Origin: Cupriavidus alkaliphilus
GTDB lineage: Bacteria; Pseudomonadota; Gammaproteobacteria; Burkholderiales; Burkholderiaceae
NCBI RefSeq assembly: GCF_900094595.1
Contig: NZ_FMAD01000011.1
Location: 124,001-188,000, forward strand
Length of the DNA: 64,000 nucleotides
Direction: 5' to 3'
Shown here: positions 8,000-17,529 of the stretch, piece by piece
Layout: every line of letters starts with the position of its first letter
How positions within the stretch are numbered: the first letter of the stretch is position 1
Made by a program: the position numbers and the translations under genes
The notes under the pieces: model-generated
What the model saw: the letters and a program-made list of their open reading frames with translations, nothing else
The model's database searches: none
What the model was told of the DNA's origin: nothing

Positions 8000-9202
8000 T
8001 TGAATCGTCGTGACCTGCTGAAACTGGCGGCGCTGTCCGCCGTCCCCACCTCCCTGATCCATGGCCGCAGCGCCCTTGCCGCGGGCGAGGCGCTGGAGTT
8101 CGGCTGCCCGGTGCCGATGTCGGGCGCCTTCGCCGCCAACGGCAAGTTCGCCGACCTGGGCATGCGGCTCGCCATTGACCAGTACGGACAGGTGCTGGGC
8201 CGGCCGCTGCGTTACAGCGTGCTCGACACCGAAGGCAAGCCCGCGACGGCGGTGCGCAAGGTGCAGGAACTGGCGCAGCAGAAGGCGGCGCGCTATTTCG
8301 CGGGCGGCATCCTGTCGTCCGAATCGCTGGCCATGGGCAAGGAGGCGGAAAAGTTCGGCGGCGTGTTCGTGACCACCGCCGGGGCCGACGAGATCACCGG
8401 CAAGGACTGCAACCGCGCCACCTTCCGCTGGTCGGTGCCGACCTTCGGCGCGATCGAGCGCACCGTGCGGCCGCTGATCGAATCGATGCCCAAGGCCAAG
8501 CGCTGGTACACCATCACGCCGCAATACGTGTTCGGCGACGGGCTGCTGTCGGCGGCGAAGGCGATCTTCAAGGAGAAGGGCATCGAGCACGTGGGCAACA
8601 GCTACCACGCCCTGACCGAGAAGGAATTCAGCGGCTACCTGACCAATGCGCTGGCCGCCAAGCCGGACGTGCTGCTGATCCTGAACTTCGGCTCGCAGTC
8701 CGCCGACACGCTGCGCCAGGCGGTCAGCTTCGGCATGAAGAAGAACACCACCATCCTGCTGGCCTGGGCCTCGGGACTGGAGCAGTTCGAGTCGCTCGGC
8801 GCCGACCTGTGCGAGGGCGTGTACTTCGGCGCGCAGTACTGGCACGGCGTCGATACGCCGCTGAACCGCGACCTGGTCAAGCGCACCCAGGCCAAGTTCA
8901 AGGCTAATCCCAACTACAGCCTGGCCGGCTCGTATATCTGCACCAAGATCATGGTGGACGGCATGATCAAGGCCGGCAGCGCCGATCCCAAGGCGGTGGT
9001 CGCCGCGCTCGAAGGCATGAAGTACGAGGGTCTGACCGGGCCGGAGGAAATTCGCGCCGCCGACCACCAGGTGCTGAAAAACTACTACCTGCTCAAGGGC
9101 AAGGCCAAGTCACGCATGAAGGACAAGGACGACTACGCCGAAATCGTCAGCGTCGGCAAGGCCTTCCTGCCGGTCGAGCAGACCCAGTGCAAGATGGCCT
9201 GA
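8000..9202 (+). CDS. Branched-chain/amide-type ABC transporter substrate-binding protein
   Basis: This 400-residue periplasmic binding protein belongs to the type 1 (LivJ / AmiC / UrtA-like) family. The start is a TTG, set by an AGGAG Shine-Dalgarno sequence seven bases upstream; no ATG fits. The N-terminus NRRDLLKLAAL with a hydrophobic stretch and a SALA cleavage site looks like a twin-arginine (Tat) signal, as found in many proteins of this family. The body has the typical GCPVPMSGAFAANGK opening loop. It begins a seven-gene operon including both permeases, both ATPases and two hydrolases. It is therefore probably the receptor for an amide, ureide or modified amino acid rather than leucine. 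The exact ligand is unknown. Confidence 0.92.
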   Translation: MNRRDLLKLAALSAVPTSLIHGRSALAAGEALEFGCPVPMSGAFAANGKFADLGMRLAIDQYGQVLGRPLRYSVLDTEGKPATAVRKVQELAQQKAARYFAGGILSSESLAMGKEAEKFGGVFVTTAGADEITGKDCNRATFRWSVPTFGAIERTVRPLIESMPKAKRWYTITPQYVFGDGLLSAAKAIFKEKGIEHVGNSYHALTEKEFSGYLTNALAAKPDVLLILNFGSQSADTLRQAVSFGMKKNTTILLAWASGLEQFESLGADLCEGVYFGAQYWHGVDTPLNRDLVKRTQAKFKANPNYSLAGSYICTKIMVDGMIKAGSADPKAVVAALEGMKYEGLTGPEEIRAADHQVLKNYYLLKGKAKSRMKDKDDYAEIVSVGKAFLPVEQTQCKMA

Positions 9203-9210
9203 TGCCCTGA

Positions 9211-9234
9211 CGCCGCGGGGCCGCCGCCCCGGCG
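9211..9234 (+). other. GC-rich stem-loop after the binding-protein gene
   Basis: The segment CGCCGCGGGG-CCGC-CGCCCCGGCG can fold into a GC hairpin with a small bulge, starting nine bases after the stop codon. It has no U-run, so it is more likely an mRNA-stabilising or partial-attenuation hairpin than a full terminator. Such hairpins commonly keep binding-protein message above permease message. Confidence 0.45.
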
Positions 9235-9260
9235 ATTAACACTGAAGCACACCGAAGCAC

Positions 9261-9286
9261 CGTGCCGCGCAGTCCCGCGCGGCATG
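9261..9286 (+). other. Second intergenic hairpin upstream of the permease gene
   Basis: The arms CGTGCCGCGC (9261-9270) and GCGCGGCATG (9277-9286) pair over ten positions, including one G-U, around the loop AGTCCC. With the hairpin at 9211-9234 it makes a tandem pair between the binding-protein and permease genes. No poly-U follows. Confidence 0.5.
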
Positions 9287-9311
9287 GCGGCTTCCTATAT
9301 CCGTACGACTC

Positions 9312-10169
9312 ATGAACGTCTATCTGTTGCAGGTGATCAACGGCGTCGGGATCGGCATGCTCTACTTCCTGCTGGCGGTAGGCCTGTCGATCGTGTTCGG
9401 CCTGTTGCGCTTCGTCAATTTCGCGCATGGCGCCTTTTATGCGCTCGGTGCCTATCTCTGCTTCCAGGCGCTGCAGCTCGGCATGAACTTCTGGGTGGCG
9501 CTGGTATTCGCTCCGATCATCATCGGCGCGCTGGCGTGGCTGACCGAGAAGGTCATGCTGCGCCACGTTTATGCGCAGCCGCACGAGTTCCACATCCTGG
9601 TCACGGTGGGCCTGGCGCTCGCCATCCAGGAGCTCATCATCGTCGGCTGGGGGCCGCTCGGCGTCGACGTGCCGCCGCCGGATGCGCTCCAGGGTGTGGT
9701 GATGTGGGGCGACTTCATCTATCCCAAGTACCGCCTGTTCGTGATCGGCTTCACCGGCCTGCTGGCGATCGGACTGTGGTGGCTGCTGGAAGGCACGCGC
9801 CTGGGCAGCGCGGTGCGCGCGGGCAGCGAATCCACCGAGATGGTGTCGCTGCTCGGCATCAATGTGTTCCGGCTGTTCAGCCTGATGTTTGCGCTCGGCG
9901 CCGTCACCGCGGCGATTGCCGGCGTGCTGGCCGCGCCGATCCGCGGCGCCGAGCCGTTCATGGGCGTCGAGGCGCTGGGCGTCGCCTTCATCGTGGTGGT
10001 GGTCGGCGGCATGGGCAGCTTCACGGGGGCGCTGGTGGGCGGCTTGCTGGTCGGCGTGGTGCAGAGCCTGATGAGCACGCTGTGGCCCGAAGGCGCGCGG
10101 CTGATGATCTATGTCGCCATGGCCGCGGTGCTGCTGCTGCGTCCGCATGGCTTGCTGGGGAGGGGATGA
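9312..10169 (+). CDS. livH: Branched-chain amino acid-type ABC transporter permease LivH
   Basis: This 285-residue inner-membrane permease has the LivH signature: an N-terminal hydrophobic segment, the conserved GLSIVFGLLRFVNFAHGAFYALGAY region at about residues 24-50, and the cytoplasmic coupling loop around GSESTEMVSLLGINV. About eight membrane segments are expected. It pairs with LivM to form the translocation pore for the substrate delivered by the receptor encoded upstream. The stop codon overlaps the livM start (ATGA), which implies translational coupling. Confidence 0.93.
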   Translation: MNVYLLQVINGVGIGMLYFLLAVGLSIVFGLLRFVNFAHGAFYALGAYLCFQALQLGMNFWVALVFAPIIIGALAWLTEKVMLRHVYAQPHEFHILVTVGLALAIQELIIVGWGPLGVDVPPPDALQGVVMWGDFIYPKYRLFVIGFTGLLAIGLWWLLEGTRLGSAVRAGSESTEMVSLLGINVFRLFSLMFALGAVTAAIAGVLAAPIRGAEPFMGVEALGVAFIVVVVGGMGSFTGALVGGLLVGVVQSLMSTLWPEGARLMIYVAMAAVLLLRPHGLLGRG

Positions 10170-11160
10170 TGGCTAGGCAAAGACAATGGCTCTTGCGCTA
10201 CCGCTTCTGGTGGCTGGCACTTGGCGTCACGCTGCTGCTGCCGCTGACGATGCGCTCCGGCACGCTTGCCACGGAGGTGCTGATCTACGCGATGGCCGCC
10301 ATGGCCTGCAACCTGCTGCTCGGCTACACCGGCCTGCTGTCGTTCGGCCAGGGCATCTTCTTCGGGTTGGGCAGCTATGCGGTGGGGGTGGCACTGACCC
10401 GCGCCAGCCTGCCGATGCCGTTGGCGCTGCTGCTGGCGATCGCCATCGGCGCGGCCGCGGCGGCGCTGGTGGGCTGGTTTGCGATCCGGCAGCGCGGCAC
10501 CTACTTCGTGATGCTGACGCTGGCTTTCGCGCAGATGTTCTACTTCCTCGCCTATACCGCGCCCGGCATCACCGGCGGCGACAACGGCCTGCTGGATATC
10601 CCGCGTCCGCCCTTGTCGGTGGCCGGCCATGCGCTGGTGCCGCTGGCGTCGCCGTGGCAGTTCTATGGCTTTGTCGCGGTGCTGTTCCTGGCGGTCTTCC
10701 TTGCGGTGCTGCGCGTGACCGAGTCTGTGCTCGGCCGCACGCTGCTGGCGATCCGCGACAACGAAGAGCGCGCGCTGGCGGTCGGCTACAACGTCAAGGC
10801 GTTCAAGCTGCTGGCGTTCATGGTCTCCGGCGCGGTCACCGGGCTGGCTGGCGCGCTGCACGCCATGCTGACCGGCATCGCGCCGCTGACCAATATCGAC
10901 TACCACGCCAGCGAGATGATCCTGGTGATGACGGTGATCGGCGGCACCGGCAATATCTTCGCGTCGGTGCTGGGCGCGGCTTTCTATGTGCTGCTGGCGG
11001 ACTGGCTGTCGACGCTGTGGCCGCGCTGGCTGATGCTGCTCGGCTTCCTGCTGATCGCGGTCAGCCTGTTCATGCAGCGCGGGCTGTGGGGCCTGGGCGC
11101 CACGCTATGGGATCGACTGCGCGGCGTGCGCCGCGCGCCCGTTACGCAGGAGGAACGCGC

Positions 11161-11164
<4 letters not shown>
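10166..11164 (+). CDS. livM: Branched-chain amino acid-type ABC transporter permease LivM
   Basis: This 332-residue permease has the LivM signature NLLLGYTGLLSFGQGIFFGLGSY near residues 45-65 and the coupling-loop motif RDNEERALAVGYNV in its second half. About nine to ten membrane segments are predicted from the hydrophobic pattern. The ATG at 10166 overlaps the livH stop by four bases, and a second ATG follows immediately. Its own stop overlaps the livG start by four bases. It is the second half of the membrane channel of this transporter. Confidence 0.93.
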
Positions 11165-11933
<769 letters not shown>

Positions 11934-11937
<4 letters not shown>

Positions 11938-12638
11938 TGCTCGACGTACAGGAGATCCATGGCTACTACGGCAAGAGCCATGTGCTGCAAGGCGTATCGC
12001 TCGCGGTCGGCGAAGGCGAACTGGTAACGCTGCTGGGGCGCAACGGCGCCGGCAAGTCGACCACGCTGAAGGCCATCGCAGGCGTGGTCCAGCCCCGCGG
12101 CGGGCGCATCGTTTTCCGCGGCAAGAACGTCGCCGCCATGGCGCCGCACCGGATTGCCGCCGAAGGCCTGTGCCTGGTGCCCGAGCACCGCGGCATCTTC
12201 AAGCTGCTGACGGTGGAAGAGAACCTCAAGCTAGCCGCGCGCCGCGATTCGCCGTGGCAGCTGCAGGACATCTACCGCATCTTCCCGCGCCTGTGCGAGC
12301 GGCGCGGCAACGGCGGCGCGCAGCTGTCCGGCGGCGAACAGCAGATGCTCGCGATCGGGCGCGCCATGATGAACCATCCGCGCCTGCTCATGCTCGATGA
12401 GCCGGTCGAAGGGCTGGCCCCGGTGATCGTGGAAGAGATCGTGGCGCAGCTCAAGGTCATCAAGGCCGCCGGCGTGCCGATCCTGCTGGTCGAGCAGAAC
12501 CTGGAGGTGTGCACGCAGCTGGCCGACCGCCACGTGATCATCGAGCAGGGCAGGGTGGTCTACACCGGCGACAACGACGCGTTCCGCGCCGACGAGGCGG
12601 TCAAGGACCGCTATCTCGGCGTCGGGCTGGCGGCCTGA
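11934..12638 (+). CDS. livF: ABC transporter ATP-binding protein LivF
   Basis: This 234-residue ATPase has Walker A GRNGAGKST at residues 35-43, the LivF-type PEHRGIFKLLTVEENL region, the signature LSGGEQQMLAIGRAMM, Walker B LLMLDEPVEGLAP and the H-loop neighbourhood ILLVEQN. The ATG at 11934 overlaps the livG stop by four bases. It ends the transporter part of the operon. A 50-base gap, containing the duplicated word ATGCCGGCCG, leads into the M20 hydrolase gene. Confidence 0.94.
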
Positions 12639-12688
12639 ACCATGGATCATGCCGGCCGCAATGCCGGCCGACCGATACGAGGAATGAC

Positions 12689-13972
12689 ATGACGACTTTG
12701 CAAGCCGCGCGCGCGGCAGCGGCGACCGCCGGCGCACGCGCCGACCTGCGCATCGACGGCCAGCGCCTGTGGGACACCCTGATGCGCCTGGCCGCCATCG
12801 GCGCCACGCCCAAGGGGGGCGTATGCCGGCTGGCGCTGACCGACCTGGACCGCCAGGGCCGCGACTTCTTCGTCGCCGAGGCCAGGGCGGCCGGATGCAC
12901 GATCCGCGTCGATGCCATCGGCAATATCTTTGCGCGGCGCGCCGGGCGCGACGACGCCTTGCCGCCGGTGATGACCGGCAGCCATATTGACACCCAGCCG
13001 ACCGGCGGCAAATTTGACGGCAACTACGGCGTGTTCGCCGGCATCGAAGTGCTGCGCACCCTGGCCGACGCCGGCATCGTCACCGATGCGCCGCTCGAGG
13101 TGGCGGTGTGGACCAACGAGGAAGGCTCGCGCTTCGTGCCGGTGATGATGGGCTCGGGCGCGTTCGTCGGCGAGTTCGCGCTGGCGGACATGCTGCAGCA
13201 GCGCGACCGCGATGGCATCAGCGTCGGGCAGGCGCTGCAGGCCATCGGCTATGCCGGGCCCGAAACGGTCGGTGCGCGCCCGGTCGGCGCCTATTTTGAA
13301 GCGCATATCGAGCAGGGGCCGGTGCTGGAGGCGAACGACACCACCATCGGCGTAGTCACCGGCGCGCTCGGCCAGCGCTGGTACGACGTGGTGCTGACCG
13401 GGATGGAAGCGCATGCGGGCCCCACGCCGATGGCACTGCGCAAGGACGCGCTGCTGGCGGCGTCGGAACTGGTCGGCATCGTCAACCGCATCGCGCTCGA
13501 TCATCCCCCGCATGGCCGCGGCACGGTGGGTTGCCTGGCCGTGCATCCGGATTCCCGCAACGTCATCCCCGGCAAGGTGACGATGACGGCGGACCTGCGC
13601 GCCGGCGACGACAAGGTGCTGTCCGCGATGGACGCGGCGCTGAACGAGCAGGTTGCAGCATTGGCGGCGCGCAGCGGCGTCGTCATCGATCTGCGGCAGG
13701 TCGTGTACTTCCCGCCGCAGCCGTTCGATGCACGGCTGGTCGAGGCGGTACGCGGCGGCGCGCGGCGGCTCGGCCATTCCGCCATGGACGTGATCAGCGG
13801 TGCCGGCCATGACGCGGTCTACCTGGCCCGCGTTGCCCCCGCCGCGATGATCTTCGTGCCGTGCAAGGACGGCATCAGCCACAACGAAATCGAAGACGCG
13901 CGGCCCGAGCACCTCGAAGCCGGCTGCAACGTGCTGCTGCACGCCATGCTCGATGCCGCCACGCGGCCCTGA
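12689..13972 (+). CDS. M20-family amidohydrolase (N-carbamoyl-L-amino acid hydrolase / allantoate amidohydrolase type)
   Basis: This 427-residue binuclear-metal amidase belongs to the HyuC/AmaB/AllC group. Metal-ligand motifs are visible: GSHIDTQPTGGKFDGNYG (His99, Asp110), WTNEEGSRF (Glu144, Glu145), EAHIEQGPVLE (His206) and the C-terminal ISHNEIED histidine. The dimerisation domain carries the conserved AHAGPTPM and VIPGKVT segments. Members hydrolyse N-carbamoyl amino acids, beta-ureidopropionate or allantoate, releasing ammonia and CO2. The ATG at 12689 has GAGG upstream. The frame is open further 5' but overlaps livF. Its place after a dedicated ABC importer suggests it acts on the imported compound. 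The precise substrate cannot be told from sequence alone. Confidence 0.9.
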   Translation: MTTLQAARAAAATAGARADLRIDGQRLWDTLMRLAAIGATPKGGVCRLALTDLDRQGRDFFVAEARAAGCTIRVDAIGNIFARRAGRDDALPPVMTGSHIDTQPTGGKFDGNYGVFAGIEVLRTLADAGIVTDAPLEVAVWTNEEGSRFVPVMMGSGAFVGEFALADMLQQRDRDGISVGQALQAIGYAGPETVGARPVGAYFEAHIEQGPVLEANDTTIGVVTGALGQRWYDVVLTGMEAHAGPTPMALRKDALLAASELVGIVNRIALDHPPHGRGTVGCLAVHPDSRNVIPGKVTMTADLRAGDDKVLSAMDAALNEQVAALAARSGVVIDLRQVVYFPPQPFDARLVEAVRGGARRLGHSAMDVISGAGHDAVYLARVAPAAMIFVPCKDGISHNEIEDARPEHLEAGCNVLLHAMLDAATRP

Positions 13973-13991
13973 CCCCTGAACGGACTGCCCG

Positions 13992-15494
13992 ATGAAGATC
14001 CTGATTGCACGACTCAATCACGAGACCAATACCTTTTCACCGGTGCCCACGCCGCTGGCGGCGTTCGCTCCGGCCTATGGCGACGCCGCCTATCGCGCCG
14101 CCAAGGGCACGCGCACCGCCGCCGCCGCCTTCATCGACCTGGCCGAGGCCGCCGGCGCCGAAATCGTGGTGCCCGTGATCGCCGCGGCCAACCCGAGCGG
14201 ACGCGTCGCCGCCGATGCTTATACGCACCTGTGCGACACCATCATCGCCGCCGCCGACGGCTGCGACGCGGTGATGCTCGATCTGCATGGCGCGATGGTG
14301 GCCGAGAACAGCGACGACGGCGAGGGCGACCTGCTGCGCCGCCTGCGCGCCGTGCTGCCGCACGCGCCGGTCGCGGTCGCGCTGGACCTGCACGGCAACA
14401 TCACGCAGGCGCTGGTCGACCACGCCGACATCGCGGTCAGCTTCAAGACCTACCCGCACGTGGACATGTATGAAACCGGCGAGCACGCGGGCCGGCTGCT
14501 GCTCGACATGGTCGCGGGACGCGTTCGCCCGGTCATGGCGTGGCGGCGCCCGCCGCTGATCACCCACACCCTGCGCAGCCGCACCGACGAAGGCGCCATG
14601 CAGCGCGCTGTGGCGCTGGCGCGCGAGGCCGAGCGGGATGGCATGCTGGCGGTGTCGGTGCTGGCCGGCTTCGGCCTGGCCGACATCGCCGCGCCATGCC
14701 TGAGCGTGATCGTGGTCGGCGACGGCGACCAGGCCAGGGCCGACGAGGTCGCCAGCCGGATCGCCGCGCAGGCGTGGGTCGAGCGCGACGCCTTTGGCTA
14801 CCAGGCAGAGCCGCTGGCCACCTCCATCACGCGCGCCGCGCAGCTGGCCGACAGTGCGCACCATGCGGACGCCGGCCCCGTGCTGCTGCTCGACCATGGC
14901 GACAACTGCATGTCCGGCGGCACTTGCGACAACATGGCGGTGCTGCACGAAGCGCTGGCGCAGGGACTGACGGGCATCGCGGTCGGACCCGTGTGCGACC
15001 CTGAGGCGGTCGCAGCGCTGGTCGACGCCGGCGTCGGCGCCAGCATCACGCTGCCCGTCGGCGACAAGGTGCCCTTGCCGCAGCTGGAGGTCTATCCGCA
15101 GGCCAGGCCGCTGACCGGCACGGTCGCCGCAATCAGCGACGGCGAGTACACCATCACCGGGCCGACCTACACCGGACAACGCATCCGCATGGGGCGCACC
15201 GCCTTGCTCGATATCGGCGCGGCGCAGGTGATCGTAACCGAGACCCCGCAAGAGCACTGGGACCTGGGGATCTTCACCCATATCGGCATCGATCCCCATC
15301 GGGCGAAGTTCCTGCTGCTGAAGTCGCGCATGTATTGCCGGCCGGTGTTCGTGCCGATCGCCAGGGCGGTGGTGGAGTGCGACGGGGAGGGCGTAACCAG
15401 TTCGCGCTACGAGCGTTTTCCGTTCCGGCGGGTCAGCAGGCCGGTTTATCCGCTCGATGATGGTGCTGACTGGGCGGGCAAAGACTGTTTGTGA
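13992..15494 (+). CDS. M81-family metallohydrolase (MlrC-like)
   Basis: This 500-residue protein belongs to the MlrC (microcystinase C) family. It has the N-terminal NHETNTFSP motif, DLHGAMV and ALDLHGN segments carrying probable zinc ligands, HVDMYETG, and the conserved DHGDNCMSGGTCDN block in the C-terminal domain. MlrC cleaves linear microcystin peptides, but most family members in soil bacteria sit next to transporters and probably cleave other amide-like metabolites. It follows the M20 amidase by 19 bases as the last gene of the GntR-governed operon. It likely performs the step before or after the M20 enzyme. Family assignment is firm; function is inferred. Confidence 0.9.
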   Translation: MKILIARLNHETNTFSPVPTPLAAFAPAYGDAAYRAAKGTRTAAAAFIDLAEAAGAEIVVPVIAAANPSGRVAADAYTHLCDTIIAAADGCDAVMLDLHGAMVAENSDDGEGDLLRRLRAVLPHAPVAVALDLHGNITQALVDHADIAVSFKTYPHVDMYETGEHAGRLLLDMVAGRVRPVMAWRRPPLITHTLRSRTDEGAMQRAVALAREAERDGMLAVSVLAGFGLADIAAPCLSVIVVGDGDQARADEVASRIAAQAWVERDAFGYQAEPLATSITRAAQLADSAHHADAGPVLLLDHGDNCMSGGTCDNMAVLHEALAQGLTGIAVGPVCDPEAVAALVDAGVGASITLPVGDKVPLPQLEVYPQARPLTGTVAAISDGEYTITGPTYTGQRIRMGRTALLDIGAAQVIVTETPQEHWDLGIFTHIGIDPHRAKFLLLKSRMYCRPVFVPIARAVVECDGEGVTSSRYERFPFRRVSRPVYPLDDGADWAGKDCL

Positions 15495-15505
15495 AGCGGC
15501 GATCA

Positions 15506-15550
15506 GGAGAAGGCGAAAGCGGGCGTAGTGCAGCGGATTTCGCCTTCTCC
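15506..15550. terminator. Inverted repeat at the end of the carbamoylase/M81 operon
   Basis: Perfect 13-bp arms GGAGAAGGCGAAA (15506-15518) and its complement (15538-15550) flank a 19-base loop, starting 11 bases after the M81 stop. It lies between two convergent genes, so it may stop transcription from both sides. There is no T-run, so Rho-independent action is uncertain. Confidence 0.5.
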
Positions 15551-15621
15551 GACTCCGCTGATACCGTTTCCCCAAAATCAACTGCACAGGGGAACTTGTC
15601 CGCCTGTACTCGGACCAGCCG

Positions 15622-17241
15622 TCAATACGGCGGCCAGCCCATGGCGATGCGCTGCACGATGAAAGGCATGGCTCCTGCTCCAGCCGCCATGATGACACCC
15701 AAACAGGCAAGCAGCTTACCGTGGGCGCGGTCGAGCACTAGCACGCCCACGATAGATGGCGCCAAGGGCAATAAGTATCGCCCTACCGAGTGCAGTTCCG
15801 GATTGAGCAGAAGTGTTCCGCCCACCAGCGTCACGCCGGCGCCAATCAGCAGGACCGCCGCATGACAAGACTGCTGGATGGCCTTGCAGAGGGCAGCGAT
15901 GCAATACAGGAAGACGACCAGCACCAGGAAGACAACCGCCAGGTAATCGCCCTCAAACAATCGCCCTACGTCGAGTGTGCCAAGCCACTGGGCTGACGGA
16001 GTCACCTGCCAGGCTTTCCGCACCGTGAAGGCAGCAAGGGGAAAGCCGGTTTGCATCCACTTGACGGCCATGTCGCCAACTATGCCAAGGGAGGCGATTC
16101 CAGCCACGGCAACGGATCGGAGGACTCGCTTGCGCGGGCTCGACGCCTTGTCGGACCAGATGCCGTGAATCAGCCAAACCACGGCCAACAATCCCACAAA
16201 CCGCGTTGCAGTCAGCAACGCAATGGCTGCGGCCGCTATCCAGTAACGCCGATATAGAAGCGACAATACGACCGCACATTCGAGCAGCAGGAATAGCGAT
16301 TCGGAAAAGCCGCCTACGAGAAAGAAGGCGAACGGATTGAACACCAGCCACGCTGGCGCAATGAGCGCCGGACCGGCGTCGAGCCCGGCTGCGCGTCCGA
16401 TGACGAACAACAGAACCATTGAGAGCAACAAGCATGCGGCATTGAACGCCAGTAGTGTAGTTGTTACCGTTTTGCCAAGCAGGGCAGCCAATGCCTTCAC
16501 GATCATGGGATACAGGAACGGCCATGCGACGCTTTGCTGGCGGCCGCTATCCCCGTCGTAGTGGTAGCCAGCGCTGGCAATGCGCCGGTACCAGTCTGCG
16601 TCCCAGCGGGAGGTAAGAACATGCTCTGCGGAGGTGCCGAAGTCGAATTTCTCGACTGCAAAGAACCCGGAGGATTGCTCGACGAGCTGCGTTAGGGGTA
16701 TTGGTCCAGCGCTGGTACGGATATCGAAGAGCTGGAAGGAAAGCTGGCGCGGATCGCGGCCGCCGGTTCCGTCACCGGGAACCATTGACCAGTCAGAACG
16801 GATGGAGAGTCCGTAAACTCCACAATCGGGTGTCACGGGAACCAGTTGGCGAAAAAGGCCGGCCGGCCGCTCAACGACTAGTTCGAAAGCGTTGCTGCAG
16901 CCGATGGTCCAGCGCTGGTCATGCGGTGCGCGACCGGTCAGCTCCAAGGCGCCGGCATCAGCCAGGAGTGCCGGCTTGATATGGGATGCCGGGCTCGCCC
17001 AGGTAAACGCCGTTGCGGCATAGTGTCCGGTCAGTTGCTCCACGTTAGCCAGCGTTCCGAAAACGAGGCCACGGCCAAGAAACCAGCAAAGAACGACCGT
17101 GGCAAGGGCGATTGCCGTGGCAGTATGGTGCGCCGCCCTTGTCCCCGGAACGGTATCCGATTGGCCAGCGGCAGAATTGCCCGCGAGCTTGCGAAAAGGG
17201 AGAAGCAACGGTCGAAACACCGCGACATAGAACTGGTTCAT
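15622..17241 (-). CDS. Membrane glycosyltransferase, PIG-V/mannosyltransferase-like
   Basis: This 539-residue integral membrane protein has one N-terminal membrane segment, a large periplasmic loop of about 190 residues and then about eight more hydrophobic segments. The motif WDADWYRRIASAGYHYDGD followed by a WPFLYPMIVKAL segment matches PIG-V-type GT-C enzymes, which transfer sugars from polyprenyl-phosphate donors in the periplasm. The ATG at 17241 is preferred: the open frame reaches 17370, but that extension translates a widespread intergenic repeat. The partner gene at 17530-18582 makes polyprenyl-phosphate sugar, a likely donor. The acceptor (surface polysaccharide, lipid or protein) is unknown. 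Base composition looks less GC-rich than its neighbours. Confidence 0.7.
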   Translation of the reverse strand: MNQFYVAVFRPLLLPFRKLAGNSAAGQSDTVPGTRAAHHTATAIALATVVLCWFLGRGLVFGTLANVEQLTGHYAATAFTWASPASHIKPALLADAGALELTGRAPHDQRWTIGCSNAFELVVERPAGLFRQLVPVTPDCGVYGLSIRSDWSMVPGDGTGGRDPRQLSFQLFDIRTSAGPIPLTQLVEQSSGFFAVEKFDFGTSAEHVLTSRWDADWYRRIASAGYHYDGDSGRQQSVAWPFLYPMIVKALAALLGKTVTTTLLAFNAACLLLSMVLLFVIGRAAGLDAGPALIAPAWLVFNPFAFFLVGGFSESLFLLLECAVVLSLLYRRYWIAAAAIALLTATRFVGLLAVVWLIHGIWSDKASSPRKRVLRSVAVAGIASLGIVGDMAVKWMQTGFPLAAFTVRKAWQVTPSAQWLGTLDVGRLFEGDYLAVVFLVLVVFLYCIAALCKAIQQSCHAAVLLIGAGVTLVGGTLLLNPELHSVGRYLLPLAPSIVGVLVLDRAHGKLLACLGVIMAAGAGAMPFIVQRIAMGWPPY

Positions 17242-17305
17242 CAACAATTCCCAGGGATGATGTTGGTCCGCGCCGACTGGTGCGGTCGACTTGAGGATCG
17301 CCCGG

Positions 17306-17344
17306 CCCTCACCCCAGCCTCTCTGCCACAAGCCGGAGAGAGGA
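17306..17344. repeat. Copy of a widespread GAGAGG/CCCTCACCCC intergenic repeat
   Basis: The word CCCTCACCCCAGCC, then CTCTCTG, a short centre and CGGAGAGAG, resembles a small palindromic element found in intergenic regions of many proteobacteria. When translated it gives a recognisable serine/proline/glycine-rich tail. Here it falls in the 5' extension of the membrane glycosyltransferase frame, and this argues against using the upstream ATG. Recognition is from memory. Confidence 0.55.
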
Positions 17345-17529
17345 GAAAAAAGACGGGGGAAGAGGCTCATGGGCTCGGCCGCGACAGCGCTGTGCGGAGA
17401 CGCGTTCCGTGTCAGGGGCAGACCCTAGGCAGGGACCGTGCGCGGCACAGCGGAGGCGTCCCACCGAGCACGAGCGCCAGGCATCTGCCGCCAGCTTCGG
17501 CAGGTATCCTGCAGTTCGGACGCCACCTG

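Noticed and set aside
17242..17370. N-terminal extension of the membrane glycosyltransferase
   Set aside because: The extra residues translate a widespread intergenic repeat and precede a plausible ATG at 17241.
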